Positions 11,661 to 22,917 of a DNA stretch of 64,000 bases are shown here, in pieces. The DNA is taken from assembly GCA_006176705.1 (NCBI GenBank), contig QRFJ01007103.1, forward strand, positions 62,001-126,000, written 5' to 3'. The position numbers were made by a program, and so were the translations under genes. Position 1 is the first letter of the stretch, and each line of letters opens with the position of its first letter. This DNA is from Cocos nucifera (lineage: Eukaryota; Streptophyta; Magnoliopsida; Arecales; Arecaceae). The notes beneath the pieces were generated by a model. The model did no database searches. It had not been told where the DNA came from and saw only the letters and a list, made by a program, of their open reading frames with translations.

Positions 11661-11766
11661 ATTGTGTCTAAAACAATATTGAAATTTTGATCCTAGCTTT
11701 ACTTTAGAAATTTATTTTTAATTTTTATTATTTAAAAATATATATATATATATATTTGTTCATTGC

Positions 11767-13435
11767 ATGACACGTACTGGACATAGTAACTTACTACCTT
11801 TAGATCTAGAAATTGAAAGGACCATTAGAAGACTACAACAAGAGAGAAACATGGCAGCTGAAGATCCTAACGACATCAATCTAGGATTGGATATGGCGAC
11901 CGAAGGACAGCATGAAGCTATTCGACCAGTACATCGTCCATTAAATGATTACATCACACCATCTATAGCCGATGCAGCTTCGAGCATCAGGAGACCGTCT
12001 GTACGAGCAAACAACTTCGAAATAAAATCGACGATGATCCAAATGATTCAATCAACTATCCAATTCAGTGGACATGTGCATGATGATCCGAATGCCCATA
12101 TTTCTAATTTTCTTGAACTTTGCGATACTTTTAAAATTAATGGGGTGTCGGATGATGCTATTAGATTAAGGTTATTTCCTTTCTCTTTACAGGGATAAAG
12201 CTAAGAGTTGGCTTCATTCTCTTCCTGCAGGTTCTATCACAACTTGGGATGTCCTAGCCCAAAAATTCTTAGCCAAGTACTTTCCACCTTCCAAGACTGC
12301 TAAGATGCACAACGATATCACTTCCTTTATGCAGATGGATATGGAGACATTATATGAGGCTTGGGAGCATTTCAAGAAACTGCTGAGGAGATGTCCACAT
12401 CATCAACTACCCGTATGGCTTCAGGTACAAACTTTCTATAATGGTTTATCTCCTACTAATCGATCTATGATTGATGCAGCAGCAGGAGAAACCATTAATC
12501 AAAAAATGGAGGAAGAAGCTTTCGATCTGATCGATGAGATGGCATCAAATAGCTATCAATGGCAGACAGAATGTATGATGCCAAAAAGACTAGCAGCTGT
12601 GCAGGGAGTAGATTGCATGCCAACCTTACTAGCTGAAATTGCAGCCCTTAGAGCCGAAGTCAACAACTTAAAGGGAAGAGCTATGCATGTTCAAAGCATT
12701 ACTTGTGACCTATGTGGAGGAGGACACGATACGAGCAATTATCAGATAGGTAATCCTTTTGCTAAAATAACTGATACAACTAATTATATTGAAATTTTTT
12801 TCAGGCCCCAATAAAATAATCCCTACTCCAACACATACGATCAAGGGTGGAGGCAGTACCCAAATTTCTCATGAAGCAATCAAAATGCAACACAACAGCC
12901 ACCCCTGAGATTCCAAGTATCTGAAAAGAAGTCCAACATGAAAGAGCTGATGATCAAATTCATGTAAAATCAAGAAGCAACTATAAAAAATTTGGAAGCC
13001 AAACTTAGACAGGACCAAACAGCAACAACTCGAAACTTGAAGAAGCAAATAGGTCAAATGGCTAAGATAATCTCTGAGAGACCTCAAGGATCCTTGCCAA
13101 GCAATACGGAGACAAATCCAATAGAGCAAGTCAACGCTATCACCCTAAGAAGTGGTACAAAGCTGGAGGAGCTACATCAGAAGAATGAGACTGAAGAGCC
13201 AACTACAAATAAGGAACCATCAACTAAAATTCGTCAGTCACCAATACAACTAGCAGATGGATGGTCTCCAGGTATACGGTTTGCTGATCCAAATGTGAAG
13301 CCCTACGTGCCGCCACTACCATTCCCAGAGAGACAAATACAGCATCCAGATAAGAAATTTTCTAATTTTTTTAAAATTTTAAAGAATTTACATATTAATA
13401 TTTCTTTTATAGATGCTATTACTCAAATGTCAGGT
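11767..13435 (+). pseudogene. Athila-1 gag
   Basis: It starts at ATG 11767. Residues 1-143 include the FSGHVHDDPNAHISNFLELCDTF block, typical of the plant retrotransposon Gag domain. A one-base shift near 12190 moves the frame, and the protein continues with DKAKSWLHSLP, WDVLAQKFLAKYFPP, and ETLYEAWEHFKKLLRRCPHH (12200-12420). A knuckle-like CDLCGGGHDTSNY lies near 12705-12745. The Athila signature NPYSNTYDQGWRQYPNFS follows at about 12818-12870, next to a stop where Trp is usual. ITLRSGTKL is near 13140. Stops at 12812, near 12870 and near 12967 finish the damage. Confidence 0.85.
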
Positions 13436-13436
13436 A

Positions 13437-14115
13437 TGCCAAGTTTCTCAAAAAAATCTTAACAAATAAGAAAAAGCTGAAGGAGCATGAGAGAATAAAT
13501 TTAAATGAAGAATGCTCAGCAATACTTCAAAATAAATTACCACAGAAGCTAAAAGATCCAGGGAGTTTTACTATCCCCTGCATTATTGGTGAATGTAGTT
13601 TTGATAAAGTTTTATGTGATTTAGGAGCAAGCATTAATCTCATGCTCTTTTCTATTTTCAGGAAGCTGGGTCTAGGAGAACCAAAGCCTACCACTATTAC
13701 TCTTCAATTAGCCGATAGATCCATTAAATATCCAAGAGGTATAGTGAAGGATGTCTTGGTAAAGGTAAATAAGTTTATTTTTTCTGTTGATTTTATTATT
13801 CTTGATATGGAAGAAGATTATGATGTACCCATTATTTCAGGGAGACCCTTTTTAGCTATTGAAGGAGTTTTAATAGATGTTCAACAAGAAAAATTAATTC
13901 TTAGAGTCCAAGACGAACAAGTTACTTTTAATATTTTCAAAGATACTAAACATCCTGATGACAATCAAACTTATTTTCTAATTGATATTATTGATAATTC
14001 AGTATATGAGAATTTTGTAGAAAATAGGTTTGAGACTATAAAAGCGAGCAATATCCAATTGAAAGAGGACTTGGCCAAACATGAAAGTATTCCAATCGAA
14101 GTGGCACCGGATTGA
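13437..14115 (+). pseudogene. Athila-1 aspartic protease
   Basis: After another frame change, one open frame runs with LTNKKKLKEHE, then GSFTIPCIIGECSFDKVLCDLGASINLM (active site about 13610-13645, DLGAS where D(S/T)GAS is usual). The tail reads VDFIILDMEEDYDVPIISGRPFLA and continues with the C-terminal Gag-Pol linker typical of Athila. The frame ends at a stop at 14113-14115. In Athila elements RT follows at once; here no RT motifs follow. The ATG at 13642 lies inside the domain, so I do not take it as the start. Confidence 0.85.
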
Positions 14116-15213
14116 TCCACTTTAGAACTCAAAAAAAGTCAAGCTGAAGACTATAAATCAGAACTACTAGATAGGTTGTTTCTTTTCTTTTTAGTTTTGA
14201 TCATTTTTCTTTTCTTTTATTTTTCAGTAATTTATGATTGCTCTTTTACTGCTTTGATGTGTATTTTTAATTTTGCAGAGAAAAATTAATGAGAGCTCCA
14301 ACAAAATTTCAAAGCCTCAAAGAACCAAACTGAACCAAATCAGGTGTATTCCTTCCTATCCTTTATTGCACCCTTTATTTTTCTTTTTTCTTTAAGACAA
14401 TGTAGAATAATAATTAATTAAAAAAAAATATCAAGAAGAAAATCTTGAGCAAGATAAACTGGATAAGTGATAAAAAATAGAATTATTTGCTAATGAATGT
14501 AATGAGTTATAGAAGTAGATTAGTTGGTCAACTTTTAGCAGTCTACTTAGGTCATTAAAAGACTATTAGCACTTTATATTGCACATGCACACTAACAAGA
14601 CAAAGTAGGTATTGATTATAAGGCCAACTGAGGATTCAATTATCACTAAAAATTGATAATTAATATACATTCTAATCAAAGAAACTTAAATTTAAGGAAA
14701 GAGCTACCTGCCTATAAATAAAGTGCAAAAGATAGAGTATATGTGGATTGCCCAAAGCCTAGTAACTGGGTCTCTGCACCTAGGTCAAGTGTGAAAATTC
14801 ACGTAAAATGAGTGAAGGAAAGGCCAGGATGCTCAGCATAGTAAAAAAAAAAAAAAAAAAGAAAAGACAGTGTGAAAGCTACCTTAATTCATGAGTATAA
14901 AATTGAGAATGTATAGAAAATTGACCAAAATAGGTGATAAGAGAAGGATACTTTTGTTCTTTTAATTTAATACTGAAATGCTAAAGTTAGTCATCACGAA
15001 CACAAGTGCTATAGATCTTTGATGTACTCTAAGAAAGTTTTTAATTGTATTGACTGAAAAATTTGCTTCTGAAGCTCAATGCTTAGTTAGCAGTATTTTC
15101 TAAACTTTTTGACCTTTAGTCCTAAATTTTATCTTTGTGATGGATAATCTTATTGAAACATGGTATTAAATAAAACATTGCTAAGGAACTAGCAATGACT
15201 AAGTTGGGGGGTA
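14116..15213 (+). other. Athila-1 3' internal region and polypurine tract
   Basis: About 1.1 kb with no coding signature and an A-run near 14840. It ends with aagttggggggta (15201-15213), the polypurine tract that primes plus-strand synthesis, abutting the LTR at 15214. The missing RT-integrase block would normally lie here. Confidence 0.8.
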
Positions 15214-16023
15214 TGATAAGTGGTCAAAATATACTAATAAAAATATTAAATTATAAAATAAATTAATATATTTCTTTAGAAATTGATATTTTTATTAATT
15301 TTATGTAGGAAAGAAGGCCACCAATGTGAAGATCTTATTTTTTTGGTTCAGATGAAATAAATTTCAGGTAAAACGGACTTCAAATGAATCTAGAATTAAA
15401 TTTCAAAAAAAAAAAAAATGCCGACGCAACGCTGACATCAGGATGACGTCAGCATTTTTCACGGCGCATGGTGGACCAACCAGAGGGTATTTTGGGAATT
15501 TCATAGCATAAAGTGCACTCTGATTGGCTGAAGAACGCGATGGTCCACGCAACATCGGGCTCGCGCATGGTCCACGGAGGGCAATTTGGAAATTTTGCCT
15601 GATCCAACGGGCGGCATCACTGAAACTTGATCGGACAGTCGAAACGAAGGCGCTGATGGACGGCATCCGCAGCTCCCGATCGAGATCCAACGGCTGAGAT
15701 TCATCCCGACGTTAAACTATAGATCAGAAGCCTTCTTTCTACGTAATCGAATGGCCCAGATTCAATCTAACGGTTGATCCAACAGTTGATATTAAATCCG
15801 ACTTGATCTGGGTTATTTTAAGGAGTTTTTTAGTGGTTTTTGGACCGTTTGATCAATATCTAACGGCCAAAATTATCCAGATCTTAATTTAAGTTATTTT
15901 GAGAGTCTTAAACCTAGTTTTTGATGAATTTTGGAGGGAAATCAAACTCTTTATCTATAAAAACATGTTGTTACCGTGAAAAAAAAAATAGAGAGGGAAT
16001 CAGAGAGAGATGGAAAGAGAGAT

Positions 16024-16062
<39 letters not shown>

Positions 16063-17001
16063 GAGAGAAGAGAGATAAAAAGAGAAGAGTGGTTTGTGAG
16101 AGAATCAAAAAGAATTTTTGATTTTTTTTCGACAATCAAGACATCGATCAAGGAGCATCTTCTTCTTCGCCAAGTTCTCCACATCAAGAGCAATGGACAA
16201 TCAATTTCAGCAATCAAATAGTCTAATTTCTCTATGCTTTTTATTTTATTTGCTATTTTTGAATTTGTTATCATGAACTAAATTTTATTTTACTAAGGCT
16301 AAGGTGTAGCCACTCTTTTGATGCAATATTCAGTATGATTTATTTTTAAATTTTATTCATGAGGAGTATATAAATCTGATCTTAATGCTTTTAGATTACT
16401 GGCCATCTTCTAATTGATCTGATGAACATAGATGTTACGGACCAAGTACATCTATGTTAATGCTTCTTGATTATATACCTTGTATTATGAATCAAATTAG
16501 AATTCATATGCATGCGAAAATTTTAGTGCGCTTTGGATGCAGCGTATTTTAATTAGAGGATTTCACAAAACCTAATGCATTAATATTTATTTAAATTACA
16601 CCTGGACCAAAGGATAATTAATAAATATTAATAGTTTTGCTATGCCTGGACCAAAGGATAGTGAATAAATTAGGAGACTCCACCGTCACATGAAATAAAA
16701 TTAATCTAAAAATCTGAATATTGTATTGACTGGGTTGGTGAATCGATTGCCTTAGTAATCCATTACTCTTGAGTTTAAAATCCTAAATAATTTACACTCT
16801 CTCTATTCTCTTAAAAATTTTTAATTATTTTTTTATTTTTTTCTTTAATTTCTTATTCTCATAAATCGATCTTCTAAATAAAGCATAGGAAAGAGCTTTT
16901 CAGTACTTGTTTTCCAATCCTCTAGGGACGATACTCTACTCATTCACTTTATTACTTGATTGACTGGTGCACTTGCCATAGCTATAAATTAGCATGCATC
17001 A
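15214..17001 (+). repeat. Athila-1 3' LTR
   Basis: TGATAAGTGG...CATCA, 1,788 bp, collinear with the 5' LTR. The GA repeat (15989-16076) differs slightly in length between copies. Tat-2 RNase H sequence begins within about 30 bp beyond 17001. Confidence 0.9.
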
Positions 17002-17030
17002 GAAGATGCCTTTGTCTTAAATTCTCTTCA

Positions 17031-17510
17031 AACCTAGCCAACCACCAATTTGGAGTCATGAAGGACTTGAAGGTGCAGAACTTCATGTTCTCGGGCAAGC
17101 CTCAGTCCAACTAAGAGTGCTTTGTACTCTACTTCATTATTTAAAATCATGAAGTTGAAATGGAGAGCTTGCTTTACAACAATGCCATTAGGATAGGTAA
17201 GAATCAACCTAGTCCCAGCACCTGTAGCATTCAATGATCCATCGACATGCAGTGTCACTAGGATTGCAAGAACCTAGCTAACCACTAGTTTGGAGTCACC
17301 AAGGACTTGAAGGTGCAAAATTCTGTGTTCCCAGGTGAGCCTCAGTCTAGCCAAGAATGCTTTGTACTCTACTTCATTATTTGAAATCTTAAAGCCAAAA
17401 TGGAGAGCTTGCTCCACTACAATGCCATCGGGACTGGTAAGAATCAACCCAACCCTGATGCCTTTAGCGTTCGATGATCCATCGACATGCAGTGTCAATG
17501 GGATTGCAAG
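17031..17510. repeat. 240-bp tandem duplication within RNase H
   Basis: 17031-17270 and 17271-17510 are collinear at an exact 240-bp offset: aacctagc at 17031 and 17271, tttgtactctacttcatta at 17121 and 17361, ggattgcaag at 17261 and 17501. 240 is a multiple of three. The copies differ at scattered sites. Confidence 0.95.
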
Positions 17511-17607
17511 CACCAAGGTAGGAAATTTTGGTGTGGCCCCGATCTTCTCTGAGAGTGTACAATCCATAAGAAAATCTGCCAAAGCCTGGGTCTTGATGGT
17601 CAATTAG
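17031..17607 (-). pseudogene. Tat-2 archaeal-type RNase H, duplicated
   Basis: Two nearly full copies of the domain follow one another on the minus strand. The first (17274-17603) has TLHVDGSSNAKG...GLILTSPDGIVVEQAL and ISNNEVEYKAFLARL...LGDSKLVV. The second (17034-17258) has TLHVDGSLNATG...NNEVEYKALLVGL...HDSKLVVG. They are joined by the 240-bp tandem duplication, so the duplication kept the frame. Each copy retains the DG, E and D positions of the fold. A preceding segment, MTIKTQALADFLMDC, links to the upstream RNase H. Confidence 0.85.
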
Positions 17608-17609
17608 GG

Positions 17610-18928
17610 TCAGTAATGAATATCAAATTCTCCAAGCTTCACAATCCACTTGGTCAGCTTCCCTTAGGCATTGAGCTTCTGCAAGACCTATCTCAGAGGT
17701 TGGTCAGATAGCATGGTGATGGAGTGTCCCTAGAAGTAGGGTCAGAGCATTCATGCCAAGGTCACCAAGGTGTAGACAATCTTCTCCACCTTGGGGTATC
17801 TAGTCTCTATATCCTGTAGCACCCTGTTGGTGTAATAGATGGACTTCTGGATACCATCTTCTTTCTGAATGAGGACCAAACTTATGGCTAAAGGGGAGAT
17901 GGTGGGTACAAGTACAACATCTCCCCGGTAGATGGCCTGGTCAAGAGCAAAGCTAAAATAAGATACTCCCAAAGCTGATCGAAGGTGGCATGGTGCTCGA
18001 CCGTTCATTGGAAGTCCTTGATCTACTTTAGGACCTTGAAGAACAATAGGCACTTCTTCGCTGACCTAGCCACAAGCTTAGTGCAGCCACACGTCTTGTG
18101 AGGCACTATACCTCCAAGTCCTCGGGGGTGACATCTCCATGATGACTCAAATTTTCTCTAGATTTTCCTCGATCGCACTATGGGTAATCATGAAATTGAG
18201 AAACTTTCCTAAGGCTATCTTGAAGGTACACTTGCTCAGATTGAGCTTCATGCAATACCTTCTTAGGATCTGAAAGGTTTCCTCAAGATCCATCATATGT
18301 TGCTCCATCTAGTGGCTTTTCACCAGTATGTCATTTACATAGATCTCTATATTGTGACCAATCTAATTTTTGAAGGTCTTGTTAATGAGACACTGGTAGG
18401 TGGCTCCTACATTCTTCAGACTGAAGGGCATGACTTTATAACAATATAGCCTCTGATGTGTGATGAAGAATGTTTTCTCCTCATCCTTGAGCACCATCCA
18501 AATTTGCTTATATATAGAAAAGGCATCCATGAAGCTAAGCTTTTGGTGCCCCACGGTGGCATCGATGAGCTGGTCTATCCTAAATAAAGAAAAACTATCT
18601 TTTAAGTAAGCTTTATTCAAATTAGTAAAGTCTATATATAACTGTCATTTGTCATTCACCTTCTTGATGAGGATGATGTTTACAAGCCATTCAGGGTAGT
18701 CCACCTCATGGATGAAGCCAGTTGCCAGGAGCTTGTCCACCTCCTATTTGATGGCTCGTTGGTGCTCAAGGGCGAAGCTCTGCTTCTTCTACCACACTAG
18801 TCTATGCACGGGATCAATAAGCAGATAGCCATAACCACTAGGTCGACACTAGGCATGTCCTTAGTTGACCATGCAAAAACATTGACACTGGCTTATAGAA
18901 AGCTCGGGAGCCTAGCCCAGGAGGCTTC
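17610..18928 (-). pseudogene. Tat-2 reverse transcriptase and first RNase H
   Basis: RT motifs NKAYLKDSFSLFRIDQLIDA, HQKLSFMDAFSIYKQI and VMPFSLKNVGATYQ are at 18363-18620. The catalytic box reads YVNDILV at about 18328-18341, so the first Asp of YVDD is Asn (a G-to-A change). RNase H with YYTNRVLQDIETRYPKVEK follows at 17751-17860. The upstream part (18640-18920) gives broken KLLATGFIHEV and FAWS blocks. The sequence stops at 18928, where the solo LTR is inserted, and resumes past 21480. Confidence 0.85.
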
Positions 18929-21480
18929 TATCATGCCCTGAACCCAACATTTAGGTTGAATACATGATGGCGACGTACTTCTTAAGATAAGATCCTAAAG
19001 AATATTCAAGGTCTTAAAATTTATTACAACCTCAAAATCTCATAAATATTATTGATAAATGTTTCAAATATCAAACCTTATACAATTTATAAAATTCAGT
19101 CATCCAACTATTATTATTGATACTCTATCTAATCATTCCTTTTGAATTGAGATCCCAACCTTAGCCAAGTACAAGCATCCTACAACTCTAAAAAAGAAAA
19201 AACAAGTGGAGGAGGGTAAGCTTTATAGTTCAGTAAGAATCTTTGCACACTACATCAATATAATAATATAATTTAAAAGGAATGATAAGCATCAAGTATG
19301 AAATCTCAAATCACATATCCAGAATAACTCAAATAATCATATAATTAATTATCAAATATATGTCTTGTCTAAAGAGATATGTCACCATATGTTAACAAGT
19401 GAATCCTTTTATTCAGTATTAGTTTCATGTCTTATCATCTGATTCTCTTATCATAATTCTAATTTTTTTAATATTTTTCTTTCCAACTTTGGACTAACCA
19501 AGATCATGCATCGATCTTTGTCAGATTAAATTTTCATGATCTTTCTCAGATTATATTCCCATGCGTAAGCTCATGAGAGTTATCTCAGGCATAAGCTCCT
19601 AGACGGTTGTTCCTTGATCTTTATTAGATTGAATTCTAATGCATAAATCTATAGAGGTTGTTCCACATGATGAGGCTAGTCCAAATCATATTCTTTGCAT
19701 CCAATTATTATATGTTGATTTTATTAAATTAATTTCATCTTCTAGTGTGATCAAGATAAGTATATCATATCCATATAATCGTACCATCAATTTCTAATAC
19801 ATAAATATAGTTGATACATAATATACTCATGCTAAAAAATCATATAAGAAACAATAGTATCTCAAACATAATAAATTCATGAATATGAAATTGATGATGC
19901 AAAACCAATAATACAATTTTAATAGTAAAAATAGCATATATAATGATGATTGTGTACAAAGATTCTTTCCTCTATTACCAATCAAATCCAAATAGTGTGT
20001 TTATCAGACCATGCATAATATGTCCAATAAATCTATATAAATACAACTCATTCTCGATCAATAACTAGCAAAACAAATAATAATCATTGTTAGACTCCTA
20101 TTTTTTCAAACTTTAGTGTCTAAATTATCCTAAATCCCAAATTTCTTGATCTAAATAAAACATGGCTAATTAAGAAATAAGGTTCTAGGATCTACCTTGC
20201 TTTAGTGTTAGAGCATCAATGCCCTTACTCGCCATCCTCGTTTGATTGGCCATATATAAAAATAATCAAAATTGATAGTCAAAAGAAATCATAAAGTGAT
20301 TATAGTCCTGGTGGAACAGTATGAGAGAGGAAGGACACAATTATCCAAATAACGATATCTAGCAATCCAGGTGGATCAAGTCTAGATGACTCAACTAGTA
20401 GATCAAAAAGCAAGAATTCATCATGTTCAACATAAGCATTGCCAATAATGGATGTTTTATAAAAATCAAGATGGAGATCAATATAAAAGGTGATTGCATC
20501 AATATCGGTTCAAGATCCCTCCTAGAGTCAACCTTGATTTAGGTTATGTGGATGACGACACATTGCCTGATAACTGCGGATCATGATTCTCTTTGCTAAT
20601 ATCAATTAGAATCATTGAAAGAAAATCTTTCACTAAACTATCATTAAGAGAGAAATCCATGAAGAGAGAGAGAGAGAGAGAGAGAGAAAAATGATCTAGA
20701 GAGAGAAATTAGAGAGAGAAAGTAGAGAGAAAGTAGGATCCAAGGTTAAAGAAGGGAGAGAGGAAAGAGAGAGAGTTTCTCTCTCTTTCTTCTTTTCTTT
20801 TTTTCTCTTTTTTTCTTTCTTGTTCTTTTTTACTTTTCTTTTCTTTTCTTTTTCTCCTTACTCCTTTTTTTCTATCTTCTTCCTTTCTTCTTAACGGAAC
20901 AAGAGAGCTTTTCTTCCCCTTTTTCCTGAAGTATGGGAGGTCGCCTCCCAACCGACAATTCTCATAGCTAGAAGAGTAGGCCACCGCGGTGACCATTGGC
21001 CCAAGTCCAGCAACCAACGATGGAAAACCATAAGCAAAACATGGAGAAATAGGGAAAATCAGTCAACCACCCTTTTGACCAAAATCTGGAGGTTTGCTTG
21101 CTAGAATCCGATCCAGGGACTATAAAAGAGGGAGATGAGGGTTAATCAAAGGATGTTGGGTTCTTACTTGGATTCTGATGACCTATGGCAATGGTCACAA
21201 CATTGGTGGTGGTCGGTGTTTGAGAAGAAAGCCAAGAAGCTAGTGTCTTTTGAGGTTGGGAAAGTTGATGAGGAAATCAAATGAACTTGGGAGGCTCTAA
21301 ATAGAGTTGAGAGGGCTTGGAATTCGGTTTAGAGTTGGCTTCATCCATTAGAGAATCAAAGAAGAAGAGCCCTTTTTGGACTTGCCTTCTTCCTCCCATT
21401 ACATTGGACATGTTGGCTTATTCTTTGTTTTTTTAGACCTGCTTTAAAAATAGTGCTTGTGGTAGGGTTGGGGTATTATA
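18929..21480 (-). mobile_element. solo LTR, probably Del/Tekay type, with 5-bp target duplication
   Basis: A 2,552-bp block sits inside Tat-2 and is flanked by perfect copies of gcttc (18924-18928 and 21481-21485). Its ends are inverted: tatcatgccctgaaccc at the left and the complement of tataataccccaaccc at the right. LTRs normally end TG...CA; here both have become TA. No primer site, polypurine tract or internal region is present, so it is a solo LTR left by LTR-LTR recombination. The minus orientation is suggested by similarity to the plus-oriented LTR at 35719 and by a tatagtcc/ttttatag TATA-like site near 21120. Confidence 0.85.
20655..20890. repeat. GA and CT low-complexity tracts in the solo LTR
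   Basis: A (GA)n stretch at 20660-20730 is followed by a T/C-rich tract at 20775-20890. The long Lys/Arg reading frame here is a repeat product. Confidence 0.85.
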
Positions 21481-21485
21481 GCTTC

Positions 21486-22180
21486 AGCTTGTTGTGATCC
21501 GATCTAGATCATCCTATTTGGATTAGATTTATGCAGGAGGACCAAGATAAGCTGCTCAGCTAGCTCTCCGCACTAGTGCTTTTTTTTGTTATGAGCATCG
21601 AGGCTCTTGATAAGCATGGCCTCTCTCGGCTTCTTACCCTTGAGGGAGTGATATGGCAGTGCTTGGCCAAAGCCTGATCACTCTAGAGCTCACCCATACC
21701 TTGAGTGGAAGGAAATCTAACCAACAAGTGGTAGATGGAGACAATGGCTTGAAGGGCATTCAAGCTAGGCCTTCCCAAGATTGCATTACAGGCCGAGACT
21801 ACCTTCACCACCAAGAAGTCAGGCATGATCGTGGCTTGCCTCAAAGATTGCCTTGCAGTCACAAGTAGGGTTACAATGCCCTCGATGGAGATGGTATCAC
21901 CTAAAAAACCAACTAAGCGAGAATTGGTCTTTCAGAGCAGGTCCACAGGCAGATTCATTTTACAAAAAGTAACATAAAACTAGATGTCTGCAGAGCTTCC
22001 ATTATCCACCAATATTATTTTTGCATCAAAATTTATAATAATCATGAAAATAACTATAGCATCATCATGAGGAGTTTGAATGCCTTCAACATCGTATCTG
22101 AGAAGGAGATGACTTCGTCCGACAATTCTACCTCTTTGGTGTAGCGGACCCCACCTGGGCCACATAGGCATAGCATTCTT
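21486..22180 (-). pseudogene. Tat-2 protease
   Basis: The minus strand has HDDAIVIFMIIINFDAKIIL, then the active site VDNGSSADI at 21980-22006 (intact DNG). Downstream, in other frames, are blocks for the flap and a PSAYNAIL-like region (21750-21800), then the region leading to RT that ends at the solo LTR target. The start of this piece includes a tail of Gag (22010-22171). Frameshifts just after the active site inactivate it. Confidence 0.75.
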
Positions 22181-22199
22181 TATAGTCGATCATGATAAC

Positions 22200-22917
22200 G
22201 ATATCCAATTAAAACAAAATTTTGATAGTGTGCTGCAAACATCATTAAGATAAATATTGCAAGTTTTTGAATCCTTTGATAATTTTTATCTATCAGATTA
22301 ACATGCGATCGTTTATGGCTAATAAAATCAAATTTTATTGATCAACATAGCTAGGATGATCGGATCGACAAAATTTTTTGTAAAGACACTCTAATGATAA
22401 TTATTTAGATAATAAATGATGAAGATGGCCATTAAATTTTAGAATTATTCATATTTAAAAAAAATATCAAAAAAATATATAGCAATGGTTACAAATAACC
22501 GCTGCCATAGGTCCGACCTATGACAGTGGTTACTGATAACAACCGCAATAGTTGGGATCTATGGTAGTGGTTACAAATAACTACTGCTATAGATTTGATA
22601 TATCATAAAGATTATATAGGTTATTCATAACTGCTGCCATAAGTCAGACCAATGATAGTAGTCACTCATAACTGCTGCCATAGATCGAGACTATAAAAAT
22701 GGTTAAGTAATCACTGCCATATGTCCATCCTATTATAGCGATTATCAATAACCGCTGTCATAGGTCAAACATATGGCAATGATTATTCATAACCACTACT
22801 ATACATAACCTGTGGTAGCGGTTATATATAACTATTTCTATATATTGGACCTAAGGCAGTGATTATTGATAATTGCTGCCATAGTATATGCCGCCATAGC
22901 CCCTTATTATAGTAGTG
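22200..22917. mobile_element. CACTA (En/Spm) transposon end with subterminal repeats
   Basis: The stretch 22480-22900 holds about ten degenerate inverted and direct copies of ataaccgctgccatagg, the clustered subterminal repeats that bind CACTA transposase. The end reads ttattatagtagtg (22904-22917), the complement of a CACTACTATAA terminus. Tat-2 gag resumes at 22921. The other end, near 22200, is truncated with no CACTA terminus, so this is a fragment. The candidate 3-bp duplicate att follows at 22918. Confidence 0.8.

Larger units (their letters stand above)
9866..17001 (+). mobile_element. Athila-1: Athila-like LTR-gag-protease-LTR element, non-autonomous
   Basis: A 7.1-kb unit with near-identical direct LTRs (9866-11637 and 15214-17001), an Asp-tRNA-type primer site, gag and protease. 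About 1.1 kb without coding signs follows, then a polypurine tract. There is no RT, RNase H or integrase, so it resembles gag-only non-autonomous elements that borrow enzymes. It lies in Tat-2 between the linker and the archaeal-type RNase H. No matching 5-bp target duplication is visible (tagta left, gaaga right). In the last 800 bp of the LTRs I count about 13 differences by eye, so it is younger than its surroundings. Confidence 0.9.

Noticed and set aside
20709..21017. 102-codon Lys/Glu/Arg-rich minus frame
   Set aside because: Low-complexity pyrimidine tract within a solo LTR; no start context or homology.
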